A stretch of DNA of 64,000 nucleotides from Rotaria sp. Silwood1 (GCA_905250075.1 CAJNOP010000015.1:989149-1053148); one strand, 5' to 3'; positions 46,754-61,700 are shown, numbered from the stretch's first letter. Notes: generated from the letters alone by a model not told the origin. Translations and numbers: made by a program.

Positions 46754-46826
46754 GCCCGGATAGCTCAGTCGGTAGAGCGTGTGGCTTTTAACCACAATGT
46801 CCAGGGTTCGAGCCCCTGTTCGGGCG
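46754..46826 (+). tRNA. tRNA-Lys(TTT)
   Basis: A 73-nt cloverleaf. The acceptor stem GCCCGGA pairs with TTCGGGC. The D arm is GCTCAG..GAGC. The anticodon stem TGTGG/CCACA encloses the loop CTTTTAA with anticodon TTT. The T arm is CCAGG GTTCGAG CCCCTG-type. A box TAGCTCAGTCGG and B box GGGTTCGAGCC are intact. No intron. A TTTT Pol III terminator follows within about 10 bases. Confidence 0.97.
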
Positions 46827-48088
46827 TCACACTGTTTTCTTTTTTGTTATTCCATTGTTACTTTTATCATCGGCAGAACAGTAAGTAAATAATAGCTACA
46901 CATTGAAGTAGATGAGCATCTCATCTGCAAACGATTTACGTAGTATAGAAAGAAAAGAAACAGAATATTGGTGTGTCATCATCATCATCATCATTATTCT
47001 CTTCATCTTTCCTTTTCCTTTTTCCTGCTTTTTTTTCTCTCGTTTTTTTTTCTTTTTCTTCCATGCTATCGGAATTCAACAGGAGCACAAACCTCATTTT
47101 TTTTTCTTAGTCAGTAAGTGAATGAACGTGATGACACTCCAGCGGGCATCCGTTCATCACTAAATATAAGTAAGTCATTTTATCTTGAGGAAATACATTT
47201 ATAGAAAAATCTCTTATATCTTTATAGCATATTTATTTCTTTTTTTCTTGATTTCATGCAAGAACTAAATTTATTTTTGGAATTTTTTTTCTAAAACATA
47301 ATTCTAGCATGCACTCATTTAATTTTTATAAGAAGCACAGTCACGCTAGTACAAAAATAGCCTTTGTCAATATTGAATGAAAGAAGTCTAATTTAAATAT
47401 GAATGAATCAATACAAAAAAAAAAAAAATTTATATTCCGATCGAATAAAACTATTCATTTTTTGTTATCTCTTGTGCCGAACGAACAAAAGTGTTAATAG
47501 AAATACAGTACTTCCATTCATTCATCATTAATTTTTATAAGTAAATGAATAGAAAAACCACCATAATGAATAAAAGTTATTATTTTGTTGTCTATTATTA
47601 TAGTACACAGTTCTTTTACACAAGATTTCAAAAAAAATAAAAATAATTGTAGTGCAATACATTTAGCAGCTATTAATAACCATGCCTAAAGAAAAGTCCT
47701 TCTTTTTCTTGAAGTTTCTTTCCTATCTTGAAGTCTCTCGAGACACAGAATATCTATACTGTTTCCATCTTATTATACTTTTTCCTTGAGCTTTAGTTAA
47801 CTTATCATATAATTGATACGATAGTTCGTTGATCTTTGCTCATCGTCTCTATTTACATGTATGAACAACTTCGAGCATATAGGTCGACGATCCAAAGCCA
47901 AGGTTATATGTATCCTTGCCGTCAGCTTGTTCTTTCTTTTTCTTTTTCATCTCATGGATCATGCATCAATGTCAATTTATATTGATCATGCATATACATA
48001 TATGCATTTATATTTATGTAAATATATAAACTGTATGTGTAAGCTTCAGATGTGATATGACGACAAATGATATAAAAATCATATAAAA
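46827..48088. other. Intergenic, upstream of the TRIM-NHL gene
   Basis: CAT-repeat and pyrimidine-rich tracts around 46978-47070, otherwise plain A+T-rich DNA. No gene seen; the TRIM-NHL promoter should lie here. Confidence 0.55.
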
Positions 48089-51000
48089 ATGGGTTCAACA
48101 TTAGTCGAAACGATCAATATCAATGCAAAAGATTTCACAGAACATTTTTTAACATGTTCTACATGTATAAATCAATATTCATCGGATTCACATGAACATC
48201 AACCAAAATTATTACCATGTTCACATACAGTTTGTCGTCAATGTTTAGAACATATTGTTAGTTCACAACCAAGATCCGATGCGATTAAATGTATGTTAAT
48301 ATCTAATCTTACTTATGTTCATTTTTTTTTATACATATATAAATATAGGTCCTATTTGTCGAGAACATATTCTATTACCTAGAGGTAAATGATTAGAAGA
48401 ATTTTTTTTTTTTTGCAAAAAAAAAACAAAAAGAAAAAAATAAATAATTGAAATTTTAGGTGGTGTTACTTCATTCCCACCGTCATTTTTAGTTAATCAA
48501 TTACTTGATTTAATGGTAAGTCAACGTCGTGATGTTATTCCCAAATGTGATTCACATACAAACGAAGAATTATTATTTTGTGAAACATGCGATAAGATTT
48601 TTTGTCAATTATGTGATCAACATCAGATATCAGCTGAACATACCGTTGTCCCATTTTCATTAGCTATTAAACGTATGAATGAAATACTTTCATTTAAAGC
48701 AACAAAAAGTAAGATTTTATGAATAGATTCTTTGTACTAGAAAAGTAAAGAAAAACCAAAGTTTTATTTATTTTTTTTTTTGGTATTTGTAAAACATAAT
48801 CTCATCACATGGATGAATACGATAACAAGATTATAGTTTACTGTGAATGCTTGCTTCCTTTGCTTTGAGCGAGGAAACCTTGGAAAGTGATAAAGCCTTT
48901 TTAGCAATAAATCTTATCTGATTAGATAGGTCGTATTGAAATTAATGGCAGCGCGAAAGAATTGATCTTTCTTCTTGAATTATGGGTATTTTAGAGATTT
49001 TTTTGTCAATGGAATGTCATACTCAATCTTACAAGAAAACTTCTTCAAATGTCAAATCTCTTTCCGATCTAGATAATATTCATATGATGAGTACAAAAGA
49101 CTAATAGAAAAGTATTGAATGAATTGATTTTCCAGGTCTTCGTTTTTACCATATTCAGAATTTGACTGAGTTTTTCAACAATAACTTGTGGTCGTGCTTT
49201 GATGACGTGGAACATTGACTTTCAACTTTGCATGAGCAAAGCTTTTGATGAGATTAGTTGATAGAGCAACTAGTATTTCCTTTCTGGAGATGTAAACATG
49301 TGAACAAAATTTGCTTTTTCACAAGAGAAAATTTTGAATATTGAATATGTCAAGACAGGAGATGCTGGAAAAGTGATAACTTGTCCAATACGCTGCTCTA
49401 ATTGAAAACTTGATTTGTGAAAAGTTTGAAGTGGAAAGTCGATTTTTTACATGTTTTGAGAGGACCACAGCTTTTTTTTTTGAAAAAGTCAGCAAAATTT
49501 CGATATCTTGAGAACGAAGTCTCAAGACAGCAAATCATGCTAGAACTTTTTTAGTTCTCAATAAATCTAGTTCATTGTGAAAGTGTCAGATTGACTTTTA
49601 TCCCTTACCCGCCGATAGCAATATTAAAAATATTGTTCTTAGGCTTATACTTCAGCATAGGAGGTCATAGAAAGTCTAATAGTTTCATAGTGAATCAGTT
49701 CTGTTTAGAATTTGAATTGTGCGAAGTTGAAACTAAGAAATTGATTTTGAGAATAATTTAACGAGGGAACGGCGCCAAATGACTAAGCATTGTTGAGTTC
49801 AGTCTAGCTACATTACTGAACATTTTCAGCTTAAACGAGTGTTTCCTACACGAGATATTGAATTCTTGAAAAGCATGAGATTCTTTGATTTTTTATAAAG
49901 TGAGTAATCTTTCAGAAATTCGATATCTCGTGAAGGAAATATTCTTTTGTGCTGAAAATGTTAGGACATTCAAGTTACAAGGACACCTGTCTATTGTCTA
50001 AAAGTTCAGGAAAAAGGCTATACTTCCGGAGAGAAGGTTTAAGGGTATTCATTCTTTCAGGACTTTTTCATACGTCATTGAGGCATACCTTATGCACAGA
50101 GTTCGAACTCAATAACAGTTTATTATATGAAATAATTCTTCAGTGAGATGTAACATGACATTTTATTCAAAATTTCTCGTAAAATACTCATAAGTGAAGA
50201 GAAAAGATTCATGATGGGAGTTCTTTTAGACTTTCATAAGGCTGATGTTAAAGTCGATGTATTACTTAGAGAGATTCTCTCTCAAAGCCTTCTCAAAACA
50301 TTTGTTACTTGATCATAATTGTAATCAATCATATTTTAAAAAAATGACGAAGATTTCTTGTTAGATGTATGTGGTATAATTTTTGATCTCAATCAAAAGA
50401 AATTAACTCTAGTTCAAGATTTATCACAAATCTTGTTAACAGACAGTTCGAAATAATTTTCTACTAACATGAAAAGTGAGGCAACAGTAAACAAATATCT
50501 TGTCGAAAACCTTTCTTGCTTGAAAAATTGTTCCTGCAGTTTTTTTTCTGAAATTGCGAACCATCATGATATCTTCAGAAAACGAAAATCAAAGTTTCTC
50601 ATTCTTTATTGATCATTCATTTTTATTATTGATGGCAATTTTTTGATTTTTCAATTCTAGCTACCAGTTGTTTGGATCATGCACTTGAACTAGTTAATAA
50701 TGAAATTCATCGACTTGATAGTAGTATGGAAAAAGCTGGTAAATTAGAATTCAATAAAAAAAAAACTATTCATAATAAAAATGTTTTTTTTTTCATATCG
50801 CTTAGCTGAAGCTATTGATCGATCATTTAATGAAATAAAAAGTTATGTTGAAAATCGTCGTCATAATTTATTACAATCACTTAAAACAACAAGAGATTAT
50901 AAATTAAAAATTCTCAATGATCAATTAAATGTTATTTTAAGTAAAAAAAAAAAAACAAAAAAAGAGGATTTTTTATGTTCATTTTAAAACTAGTTTTTTT

Positions 51001-53824
51001 TTCATTAGATGAAAAATCTAAAATTGAACATGAATGTGCTGCTTTTCAACAAGCATCAGATATTCATGTACTAACACAACGTATACAAGAATTAAATGAT
51101 CGTATTGAACGTATGTCATTATTAGGTGAACCACGTGAAAATTCATTTATGAAATTTGAATTTCGACATAATCAAGCATTACAAGATTTAGCACGTTCAT
51201 TAAATAGTGTTGGTCGTATACGTGTATCATCAACATATCCACCATTATGTCGAGCAAAAATTGAATCACCTGTTGCTAATCTTCAATGTGCTATACATAT
51301 TGAAACAGTTGATTATAATGGTAATGTACGTGTTGATGGTGGTGATCCATTAACAGTTAATATTTGGGATTCATATGGAAAATTATGTGAATATGATCTA
51401 TATGATAAACAAAGTGGTTCATATACAATTATATTTCGACCATTAATTAGTGGAAATCATAAAATTGATATAAGAATATTTGATCGACCGATATCAGGTT
51501 CACCATTTATAGTTGATGTTACAAAACATAATAATCCATTATGGTCATTTGGTAAAGATAAACAGATGAAAAGAAAGAAAAAAGATGTTTGAGTTTTGTT
51601 TTTCTTTTTTTGTAAATTTAAGGTAAACGTGGTCGAGGTGAAAATGAATTATCAATGCCGGTGAGTGTTATTGTCGATGATCGTAATGAACGAGAACACG
51701 TATATATACTCGATCCGGGAAATAGTCGAATTAAATGTCTTACTATTGATGGAAAATTTATTGAACATTTAGGTAACTAGATAATTACGTATAAATATTG
51801 TATGTTATCAAATTTTGATATTTTGAAAAAGTTCCAATGATAAGATATGCATCGATCTATAGATATCATAGTTATTTCAAAACTTTCAAGCATTACAGTA
51901 TATACAATGTTATTTTTACGAGAAAAATTTTCCAATTGACTGATCCGTTGTGAGACAAACCTATATGCATTATGTAGACCATGGTGAATTATGAATATCC
52001 TGAGAAGACTTTTGGCCCTTAGCTGAGATACTGCATTTTTACAATATTTGTTAACACAGAGCCGAGACTCAACCAGGGAAACTGTTTTTCGAATTGCGAT
52101 TTTACACTCTCTACAGAGATAGACCCTGATGAAAATAGTTTATTGTGGCAGTTCCAAGCCTGCTTGCTATTCATTTCCTAAAACACAACTATGGTAAAAA
52201 AAAATGAGCCTTTTACATTGCTCATTTACACCAACGGACTTTATGTCCTTAATATGTCGGGTTCGAGCAAATTAAAAGATGCGAAACTTTCAAAATGAAC
52301 CATTTGCATTAAGGTCTGTTTCTGTGAAAATTTTCTAATCGAAATTTAAAAATCAGTTTTCTTGGTGTACTTGAGAAGAACCATGGCATTGGCTTAGAAA
52401 CTATCATGAAAATGCAGTATTTCGCCAATTACCACCTATTAGCTCGAGCTCTTTTTAGGATATTCCTAGCAGTATAGACCAAGAATTTAGAAGATTCTTT
52501 CCTCACATATAATAGACTTATCATCGACACCGAAGTTTACTGCAAGATTAGTATGTTACGTGTTCCCCTTCTTACATGTTCATTATAACATATTACCATT
52601 AACATCTTTCATCATTGACGTATATTAACAATAGGAAGTAATTCACAAATCAAAACATATGTTGATGATTTTTCTCATTCACAATGTTCGCAGCTTTCAC
52701 ATATTAATCTCACACTGATCTCACTAACAGCTTTGTCAATATTATTTACTTTTCTCAGTATAGAAATATGTGAATAATACAAAAAAAATGCTATTATCAT
52801 CATACGTTTGCTAATCTTTAATTCAAATAGAAGCATCATAACTTCTTCTATTCTCTACGTACTTAAGTTTCGATCTAGAAAGAATAAAAATGAATGAATA
52901 TTTATTCTCCTTAATATCATAATCATATATATTAATAATAACTTCTTTATTTATAGCAACTGATTCACTTGTTGAATCAACAAGTACTGGTTTAGCTTAT
53001 CGTTCATCAACTTCAACATTCTATTTACTTGATTGGAAGAGTAAAATTATAACTGAATTTACAACATTAAATTCAAATTCATCAACAACAAATCTTATTC
53101 AAAGTCAAATACAAATCAATCATCAAATAACATGTTCATTATTTCAAGAACCTGTACAAATAGCTTTATTTGAACAACATATTAATTCATTACTTATATG
53201 TGACAATAATACATTATTAATTATTGATAATCGTACAGGTGATTTAATAAATAAAATTGATACACGTTCATTTGGTATAAAAACTATCAAAGCATTTACA
53301 ATTAATTTACAAGATGAAATTATTATAAGTGATCATCGTATACATATATTATCATATGATGGAAAATATTTACGACAAATATCATCTATAAATCAACAAC
53401 AAATTGTTGATGTTGATATACATATAACACATGAACCACCTGATCTTATTGCATCACATCATAAACAATCTTCAACAATACATCAACATACAAAATCTAT
53501 AAATAATCAAATAATAAAAGGAGGTACGAATATTGTTATTATTTTTATTTTATTAAAATTAATTAAGTTGTTTGGTTTTTTTTCGTCTTAGGATTTTATA
53601 CAGCACTTTGTGTAGATAAAAATGGTCTTTTATTAGCTGGTAAATGTGAAAAAGATGGAAATGCACATATTGAAATTTATGATAATCAAGGTCATTTATT
53701 ACGTATTATTGATTCTTATAATCAACGTTTACGACGTCCATGTTCATTAGCAACAACACAAGATGGTTGTGTACTTTGTGTTGATTTAACAACAGATTCA
53801 GTACGGAAATATCGATATGCTTAA
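48089..53824 (+). CDS. TRIM-NHL protein (TRIM2/TRIM3 type): RING, B-box, coiled coil, filamin, NHL
   Basis: Probable E3 ubiquitin ligase or RNA regulator. Nine exons: 48089-48290, 48349-48384, 48460-48708, 50661-50738, 50806-50940, 51009-51551, 51623-51772, 52957-53523 and 53592-53824. They give 730 residues; human TRIM2 has 744. The C3HC4 RING ligands are C23, C26, C44, H46, C49, C52, C68 and C71. A B-box 2 follows (C109, H112, C120, C123, C128, C131, H134, H140). Residues about 155-290 are a coiled coil. A filamin-type Ig domain spans about 300-410 (ending PISGSPFIVDV). NHL repeats fill 415-730, starting RGRGENELSMPVSV and DPGNSRIKCLTIDG and ending VRKYRYA. The long S/T/I/N-rich stretch in exon 8 weakens the middle NHL blades. 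Introns 3 (1.95 kb) and 7 (1.18 kb) carry repeats; the others are short. Confidence 0.95.
48709..50660. repeat. TRIM-NHL intron 3 with degenerate repeat
   Basis: A 1952-bp intron with no exon-like frame. Around 49205-49240 GAACATTGACTTTCAACTTTGCA resembles 61090-61125 of the ORP intron (GTTGACTTTTCAACTTCAAACTTTGCA), suggesting it holds old copies of the shared intron repeat. Confidence 0.4.
51955..52100. repeat. Dispersed intron repeat, copy B (TRIM-NHL intron 7)
   Basis: Resembles the reverse complement of about 61380-61480: ATTATGTAGA, GAATTATGAATATC.TGA.AAGA and a CCTTA block in the same order, with scattered changes. Non-coding. Confidence 0.6.
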
Positions 53825-53880
53825 TGCTTTTTTTTCTCTCAGGTTTTGTTTTTTCTTTTCTTTTATGTTTACGTACATTT

Positions 53881-53908
53881 GTGTGTGAGTGTGTGTGTTG
53901 TGTGTGTC
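53881..53908. repeat. GT microsatellite in TRIM-NHL 3' flank
   Basis: Interrupted (GT)n, about 28 bp, shortly after the stop codon. Confidence 0.8.
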
Positions 53909-56900
53909 AGATAGTGAAACCTTTCTTTTTTTTCTTTGTGCGCTAATTTGATCCAAACTAGTGAACCGAAAATCCATGAATCAAAGTCTGTCATTGTCAA
54001 TGCAATTCATTAAAGCACATCTATTCCTTTCTTAATCAAAACTTTTTAGAGTGTTCCTTTGTCTTGTTCATATAACTATATAAGACGAAAACTGCATTGT
54101 CAAGTTCTAATGCAAACTGTTGACATGTCAATGTTACGCACGAGAACTTGATAATACATACACTATTAGATTATGTAAGTCTTTCGCTACATGCCTACAT
54201 ATAATCTGTTCTGTAATCAAAATCTCATAGTCGCTTTTACATATTTCTGTGCTGTTTTTGAAAAATGACTTGTTTGACAAGACGAAAAAACATTGAGAAC
54301 TGCCCTCATTTCTCAACCACAGTATATTTGATCGAGCTGAATTTTTCTCCTACTGATACGAGAACGTATTTAGTTTTATTTGTTTTGAAATATGATGTAG
54401 TACTGATGTTTGGTAGAGTTGGCAATAAAAAGCTCCCGTTAAAAAAAAACATGCATTCTTTATGATACCCTTAGGATTTTAGTGTTTTTATTCAAATGGA
54501 AGAAGATGAAACAGATCTCAAGCAGAGTAGGCAAGCCAAACAGTATCTCATGTCCGTAAAAACCTTCAACTCTCTCAGACGTATTGCAACTGAGAAATAG
54601 AAAGAGTCGCTGTGTTTTTCTCTTATGACCTCAATCTCTTTTGTATGGAAGTATCCAGAGATTTGAAGTCTATGATAATTTTTTCTCTATTCTTCGAGAT
54701 CTAGCAAAATGTTTTCATGAACCTTTCTCTTAAAGTGCTAGAAAAGGGAAAAGTCTCATTAAACTCGCATTGATAATAGTAGACTTTGGTTCATGTTTAT
54801 TTTTAGTTTACTTCATAGGATCCGTTAATATATGTATATTCGTTTATTGTTATTTGTATAAAGTGTCGTCAACGTTCTTTCTCTCTCTCTTGTATATTTT
54901 TTTTTCTTTCATTATCTGTCTTACATTGAGAAAATTCTTATATAAAATGAACACGAGAGATAGATTCCTTTGGTAATGTCAGTATAAATAAAGATTTTTA
55001 TGAATAATATGCTTTGAAAAATTGTTCCTTTTTAAAAGAAAAAGCTTAATTTAAAGACATGTATGAAGAAGAGAACAAGCATCATGTACATTACAAATAG
55101 ATCAAATTTCAATAGAACAAATCTTTTTTGAAGTTTTTTTCAGTTTTGTAGGGATCATTATAATGAGTCAAACGATAATCGATATTGGAAGACAGTTCGT
55201 ATTTAACAAATTCATACCAACGGAAATCCTAAGCATATAGTTTCGAGAAATCATTAAAAAACCAACACTTCATTTTTAACCTTATTATGGAACTCATATC
55301 GATTTTCCAAGAAAATAGTAAGTGTAAGCTTGAATCTAGAGTTTTGTGTAACTCTTCCCTATGCCGTAGTAACTGAGGAAGTGTTCAGAGGTTAACCAGT
55401 GCGCTTTTCCTAACAGCCAAGGACAATAAATATCAGATTTCCTTTTCAGAGTTTCGTAGCAACAAAACATACACGCTGAACAGAATTAACAATATGATTT
55501 AGATTGTTTTTAAAATTTAAATGACTAAAATACGTTTGTAAATATTCTAAATATTGAAGTTTTTGATTTTTGTACAGGTAAACACGTACATTCAAGATGT
55601 CAATCATGACAGATAGGATTGTATTGATTGATTATAGGCATCATATAATCAACATAAAAAGTTTGAATTGATCAGGTTATAACTTCAGCTATAATCAATA
55701 TCAATGTTTTTGAGTTTATTGAGATGTATAATAATAACACATTGAAACCTACTATGGATATGATGGGTGTATATAAATAGCTTATTTGTCAGTTTAATGA
55801 ATGGGTAGAATAATAATAATGTTGAATTAAGAAAAACGGAATACAAAATAGACAAGGCCAACCAAATAATAGAGCATCAATAAAAAGGAGAAAAGAGAAA
55901 AAGTCTGTTCGACATACAAAAATGAATAAGATAAGTCGTTTTGTCTGGTGATCGAATACTCCTCAAAAATAATTATAATCTCTTAGAGATCTTTTATTGT
56001 ACATATTTTACATTAGTATAATAAGACAAACGTACACATATAGTTGCAAAGAAATTGTTATGACAAGTTTCTACTTATTTCTGATTATTGTCGATAATAT
56101 TCAATCATTTTTTCATATCATAAACTAGTTATAATAGTTTATAGTACTAGAAATCAGTTTGTTCCATCCTTGAGAATTCATGTATGAGTATTGAATCGAA
56201 TCAATAAGAAGAATATGCACGAGGAATTCAATACATAATTTCTTCATAGAATATATAGTTTACCGGAATATTAAATATTAGCTTTGGATTGCAACAGCTT
56301 GTTAAGAGTACTTGTCATTAAAGACTACTAATAGGTTCTATTTAGTTCCTGTCACAATAAGTAGCTCTTTATTTGATTCATTCTACAAGAGATTTTGCTT
56401 GCCCTATTTTTTGCAACCAACTGTTCTAACTAAAGTTTTATGTTCGTAATATCTTTATGTGGTCTAAATATGAACATTCAATCAGATCGAACAATAAATG
56501 CTTGTACCGTTTTATTTTACCACTTTAGACAACGTCAAATATCAGCTATTGATATGTTTGTATAATCTCGTTTGTAAAAATTATCCTTCAGTCATTGACA
56601 ATTAAAAACAGTTCATTAGAATAAGCATCGTAAACTCTTCGACTATGTTAGAAAGAATTTTATATGAAACTATTTTTTAAAAATACATCTATTAGATATC
56701 ATAGATTTGTGATGTTTCATATAAAATATAAGAAAAAAAAAACATGAATAAAAATAATTTTTAGAAGAAAATTTTTCTATAAAATATCATAACATTAGAA
56801 CTATTTTACTCACTGCTAGTCAATACAGTACTAATCAAAACATGAAATTAAGCAAAACAAAATTCTAGATAAATATTATTTTCTAATCAATCATTAACTC

Positions 56901-57011
56901 ATCACTTTGACTAACATATCTTCTTAGAGATAAAAATATTTATGAAAGCATAGATCTACTATCTGGTTAAAGAACCATTAATCATAAACAAAAAAACAAG
57001 CATCCTTCGAG

Positions 57012-57037
57012 ACCGCCTCAGAAATTCTATAGGCGGT
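57012..57037. other. Isolated G+C-rich hairpin
   Basis: ACCGCCT and AGGCGGT pair across a 12-base loop and are followed by a short T run. Function unknown; it stands alone in A+T-rich DNA. Confidence 0.4.
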
Positions 57038-58790
57038 TTTTCTGGGAAAAAACGTTTCCGGACAAGAGATGCAATTACTTTTCTATCGTAATCTAGCATT
57101 AGTATTGATGAGTATTTTGGATAATAATCTAGCTGATTACATGTTAAATTATCAATTGTATCTACCCACGGAAATAAAGTCTTCCTGTGTAGTGTTCTTT
57201 TTTTTTAAGCAACAAAATAAGATAATGTGAATAAAAAAAAAAAGTAATTACAACGTAAGCTCTCATAAATAACTAAGCGACATCTTTGAAAAGACACGAT
57301 AGATTGGTTCCATTATAAATCCATCCATTCGGATGAAATATTGTATGATTCATTTGATTTGCTTACTTCTTCTTTAAACCGGAAGTAATCATTTCGATCG
57401 ATTATTATTCTTTTTTATTGTGGTTTTATTTTGATTGAAAGTATTGTTATTATTTTAGCATGAATTTTGAAATTATTTAATAAAGCAAAAAAAAACACTT
57501 TAAATGATAGCGAATTAATTTTTATTTTAACAAGAAAAAAAATCAGAAATGAATAAAGCATCCAATACAACAACAACAACAACAGGAAAAATTCCAAAGA
57601 ATCGTTCTGTAAGTTGATTAACATTTTTTTTTTCGTTTCTTTTATAGTGACTATTAAATAAAAAGAAAAAGAGAAGCAAAAAGAAAATCAAGGTAATCAT
57701 TTGCTCTACTTTGATGTCTTTCGTCTTTTTTTGTTTTGTTTTGGTTGAGAGCAAATACAGATGTTTCTTTTTTTCTTTATTCCATGTCTTTGTGAATATT
57801 ATTCATTTGAAAAAAAGAAAGGACGACAGAAACTCAAGAATAATCTTGACCATAATCAATTCGTTTTTACAACCATTATGATAAATCTCAAGAGTAAGAA
57901 CGATTAAGAAGCTTATTAAAATGACATATGACAAACGGTTTATTGAATGTGTCTTGACACATTATGCATGACATAGATGCTTATCAATAAAGAATATATT
58001 GACGGAAAATGTTTGTTTATTGAAGAAAAAAAATAATACTGTCGTTAAACACTTTTCTATTAAATATGAATCTATTACTAAAAGATTAGAGTCTATAATT
58101 TGAAAATTATTTCTTCTGAGTATATTTCAAAAGGAATATTAAACGTAGTCGAAGGACATGATTATTACTCAATGAATTAATGAATGGGACTCTTAAAGAA
58201 AACCATTTTCGATTTAGAAATTTATTTTCGTAAATTATTATTTGTTAAACAGAATATACAAATATCTATCAAAAAAAAAACGACATAAAATTTCATGTAA
58301 AATCTTTCCGAATAGTAAACACGTAAACTTTTCAATTATGTATGACAAATCTATTTCTCTATTCGCTATATTCATTAAATGTATATAAATTTTCAAACGC
58401 TAAATTCTTAAATAAACATTCTATAATTACAATAAGCACATACAAAAATAGTTCAGTATATATCTATATTATGTCTATTAATAATCATGTCTACCATTTC
58501 GAGTTCAAACAATAGAAAAAAATTCTTATCTCATATAACCTTCTATTCAACTTTCCTCAAATAAAAACGAAAAAAAAAAGCAATTTTTTTATGGACTTAC
58601 TCAGCTGTGCCCTTCAACACAATGTAGGTGTACATGGACATATATATATATATCTACGGTCTTTTTTTGTAACAGAGACATACGAAAAGAACGAAAAAAA
58701 AAAGCATATTTTTATATATATATATATCCATCACTTTCTTCATTTGTAAGAGAACATTCGATCATAGAATGACATATTCATCGTAATATA

Positions 58791-61700
58791 ATGAGTAACG
58801 AAAAAAGTAAAAAACCATTCAAATTAAAAACATTTCATGAAATTCAAAATGATACTATATATCAAATAAGTCTCTTTTCAAAAAATCGACAATCACAAAC
58901 GAAATCATCTACTTCAACAACACCAACAAATACACAGATAAGTGTTGAATCGAATGTTCAAGATGAAGTAAGAAATGAATATGAAATCTAATTATTTTTT
59001 TGATGATTCTTTTTTTTTTCTTGTTTTTAATATGAATACAATACGTTTATTCATTTATTTAGGTTAATACGGACTCAGATAATGGTGATGATTCAGATGA
59101 TGATGTGACTAGTGGAGTTAATGATAAATTGACAACAACAAGTAATCAAAAAAGACAAAAACAAAGAAAGGTTAAGAATCTTCTTTTTTCTTTGATTAAG
59201 AAAAAAAAAATGAGATAAAAAGTCAATACTGAATAAATGATTTAGATCTGATTAACATTCGATAATGTTCCATTGTGAAGGACACAAAAATAATTAAAGT
59301 TTTTTAATCATTATGAAATATTTATAAAAAGTTTAAAAAAAAATAAATTTTTACAAAATTCATTTAGACATATGCATCTGAATTATTACCAATGAAATCG
59401 GGTGATGATCCTTCAAAACCAATGATTACATTATCTAATTATTTAATGAAAAAACGTAAATGGCCATATCGAGGTTGGCATAAACGTTATTTTGTTTTAC
59501 AAAATGGTTATCTAATCTATGGAAAATCTGAACAAGAAGTAAGATTTTAAGAAATCGTGTTTTTTTTTCTGCGATATTTTTACATGATTAAATAGAGCTG
59601 TCGAGTTCTAGAAGACTTCTGATATTAAAAAAAATTTGAAAATCAACATGAAGGATTATGCGATTTCTATCAAGAAAATTTGCTAAATTACTTAAAAATA
59701 CTGACTTTTTCTAAATATTGATTTTGTTTAAGAAGCTTGTAAAGATTATTTTCAAACTCAACATGAAAAGTCACAGTCAGAAATATATAATGAATAAATT
59801 CTACAGTTTTCGATATGTGTTTATATGTTGAGTCTAAGAATGATATCATTGAGATTCAAAAGGTCATAGGCATTAATCTGTAGAAATCAATGAGGTCTTT
59901 CGAATTACTGATATCTAAATTAACTAAAGACAAATAAACAATTTCTTAAATTTCTTTTTTGTAAGATAAAACGTGGTCGATACAATGGTAAATGTGATAT
60001 TGGCTTATGTATTGTTACATATATTCGTGAATTACATCGAATAAATATTGATGAAACAAATTCTGTTTATCATCTTAAAATAAAAGATAAAAATACATTT
60101 GAACAATGGCTGGAACAAATCGCCATACATCGAAATAATCGACAAAAAACACTTGAAGAACAAAGTCCATTAATAAAAACATTACTTAATACTAATGAAC
60201 CAAAAAAAGAAACTAATAATGAAAGTCCATCATCAATAGATAGTGCCATACAATCATCTGATCGTTTATTTTATAATGGTAAAAACATTAAGATGTTTGT
60301 TTTTTAAATAAAAGAAAATCTTATTCTTCATTTTGTATTCAATAGATTTTGCTGATATTCAAGTACAATTAAGTAGTCTATCGGATATTCTTGAACAAAT
60401 CAAAATAAATACTACAACAACATCAAGTATATCTTCAAGATCGATAGTAAAAATTTCTATTGTTCTCTTCTCAATTTTTGCAATCAATTATTCTTAGGAT
60501 GGTGGTAAAACAGGCGGTGGTCATACACCATCAGCTAGTATAAGTAGTATAAATTCTTTTACATTACTTGATGCTCAACGACAAGATTATTTTGAAGTAT
60601 CAAAAAAAGGTTTTTTTTTAAATAAGGAAAATAATTAATAAAATATTTTTCTTTTTTGAAATTTCATTCTAGTTTTCGATAATCTCAATAATCTTTATAA
60701 ACGTTTATCTGTTCTGGCTATAGAACAACAGCAACAATTGGTAAATTAAATTAATAAAAAAGAGAAATATTCACAGTAAATTACTATTGATTTTTAGATT
60801 AATTCAGTAAATGTAGGGACTACTAATACTCTGCAATCAATATCATCGACATCGACGACTATGTCTCGACATGAATCGATTTTTTATGATGCTCCTGAAG
60901 CTCTTAGTGTACTTCTTTTAAATGAAGATAAGGATGAAATTGAGAAAATGGTAAGTCATGAAATAGAATTGATCTTTGGCAAGCATAAATTAGTATCATA
61001 AGGGATGTCTTCCAAATACTAAACCACTTTTGATTAGAGACTATGTGTTTTTTACGGTGTTAGAACAAAGCCGTATCAGTCTCCTTCGGAACATCATAAA
61101 AGTTGACTTTTCAACTTCAAACTTTGCACAGGAGAGGTCTTAATAAAAATAATTTTTTAATATTTTTCAGATCTTGCCGCTATTACTATTTTAAGACGCA
61201 ACTCCTGTAATAGCGTATCTTTTACGTTAGTCATACAAACTGGCAGAGTTGATTTCTTTGTATTTTAGAATAAAAGCAACTCAAAAGACTTGAAATTACT
61301 CTCGTTAAGGCTTGTCTCTATGCAAAGTTTCAAGTTGAAATCGAAAAATACGTTTTTCTGTTACTATGGTATTCATTGAAAAATGCTATAAAAGCGCTGT
61401 ATGCCCGCAGCAATAAGTTAAGGACATAAACTCTTTTCAAGATATTCATAATTCAATTGTCTCTACATAATTCACATGGTGTCAATTGAGAATCAATTTA
61501 TCACTTGCAGAACTTCCTTCTTCAGTTACCTGAATACCAATCTAGAAATTATAGAACGGACTCTGATGTATAACTAACATAAATGATAATTAGTTTTCAT
61601 AGAATAAGAATAGTTCGTTAGTTAGAACTGAAATTGATATACATCTAGTCTTTTATCAAAAATATTTCATTTAACTACTAACTCGCTGACTTAAGCAAAC

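Larger units (their letters stand above)
53825..58790. other. Intergenic, no gene seen
   Basis: Five kilobases without a supportable gene. It begins with the TRIM-NHL 3' UTR, which includes a GT-rich run at 53881-53908. 57012-57037 forms an isolated 7-bp G+C hairpin. TA dinucleotide runs at about 58640-58655 and 58715-58728 lie just upstream of the ORP start codon. Confidence 0.6.
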
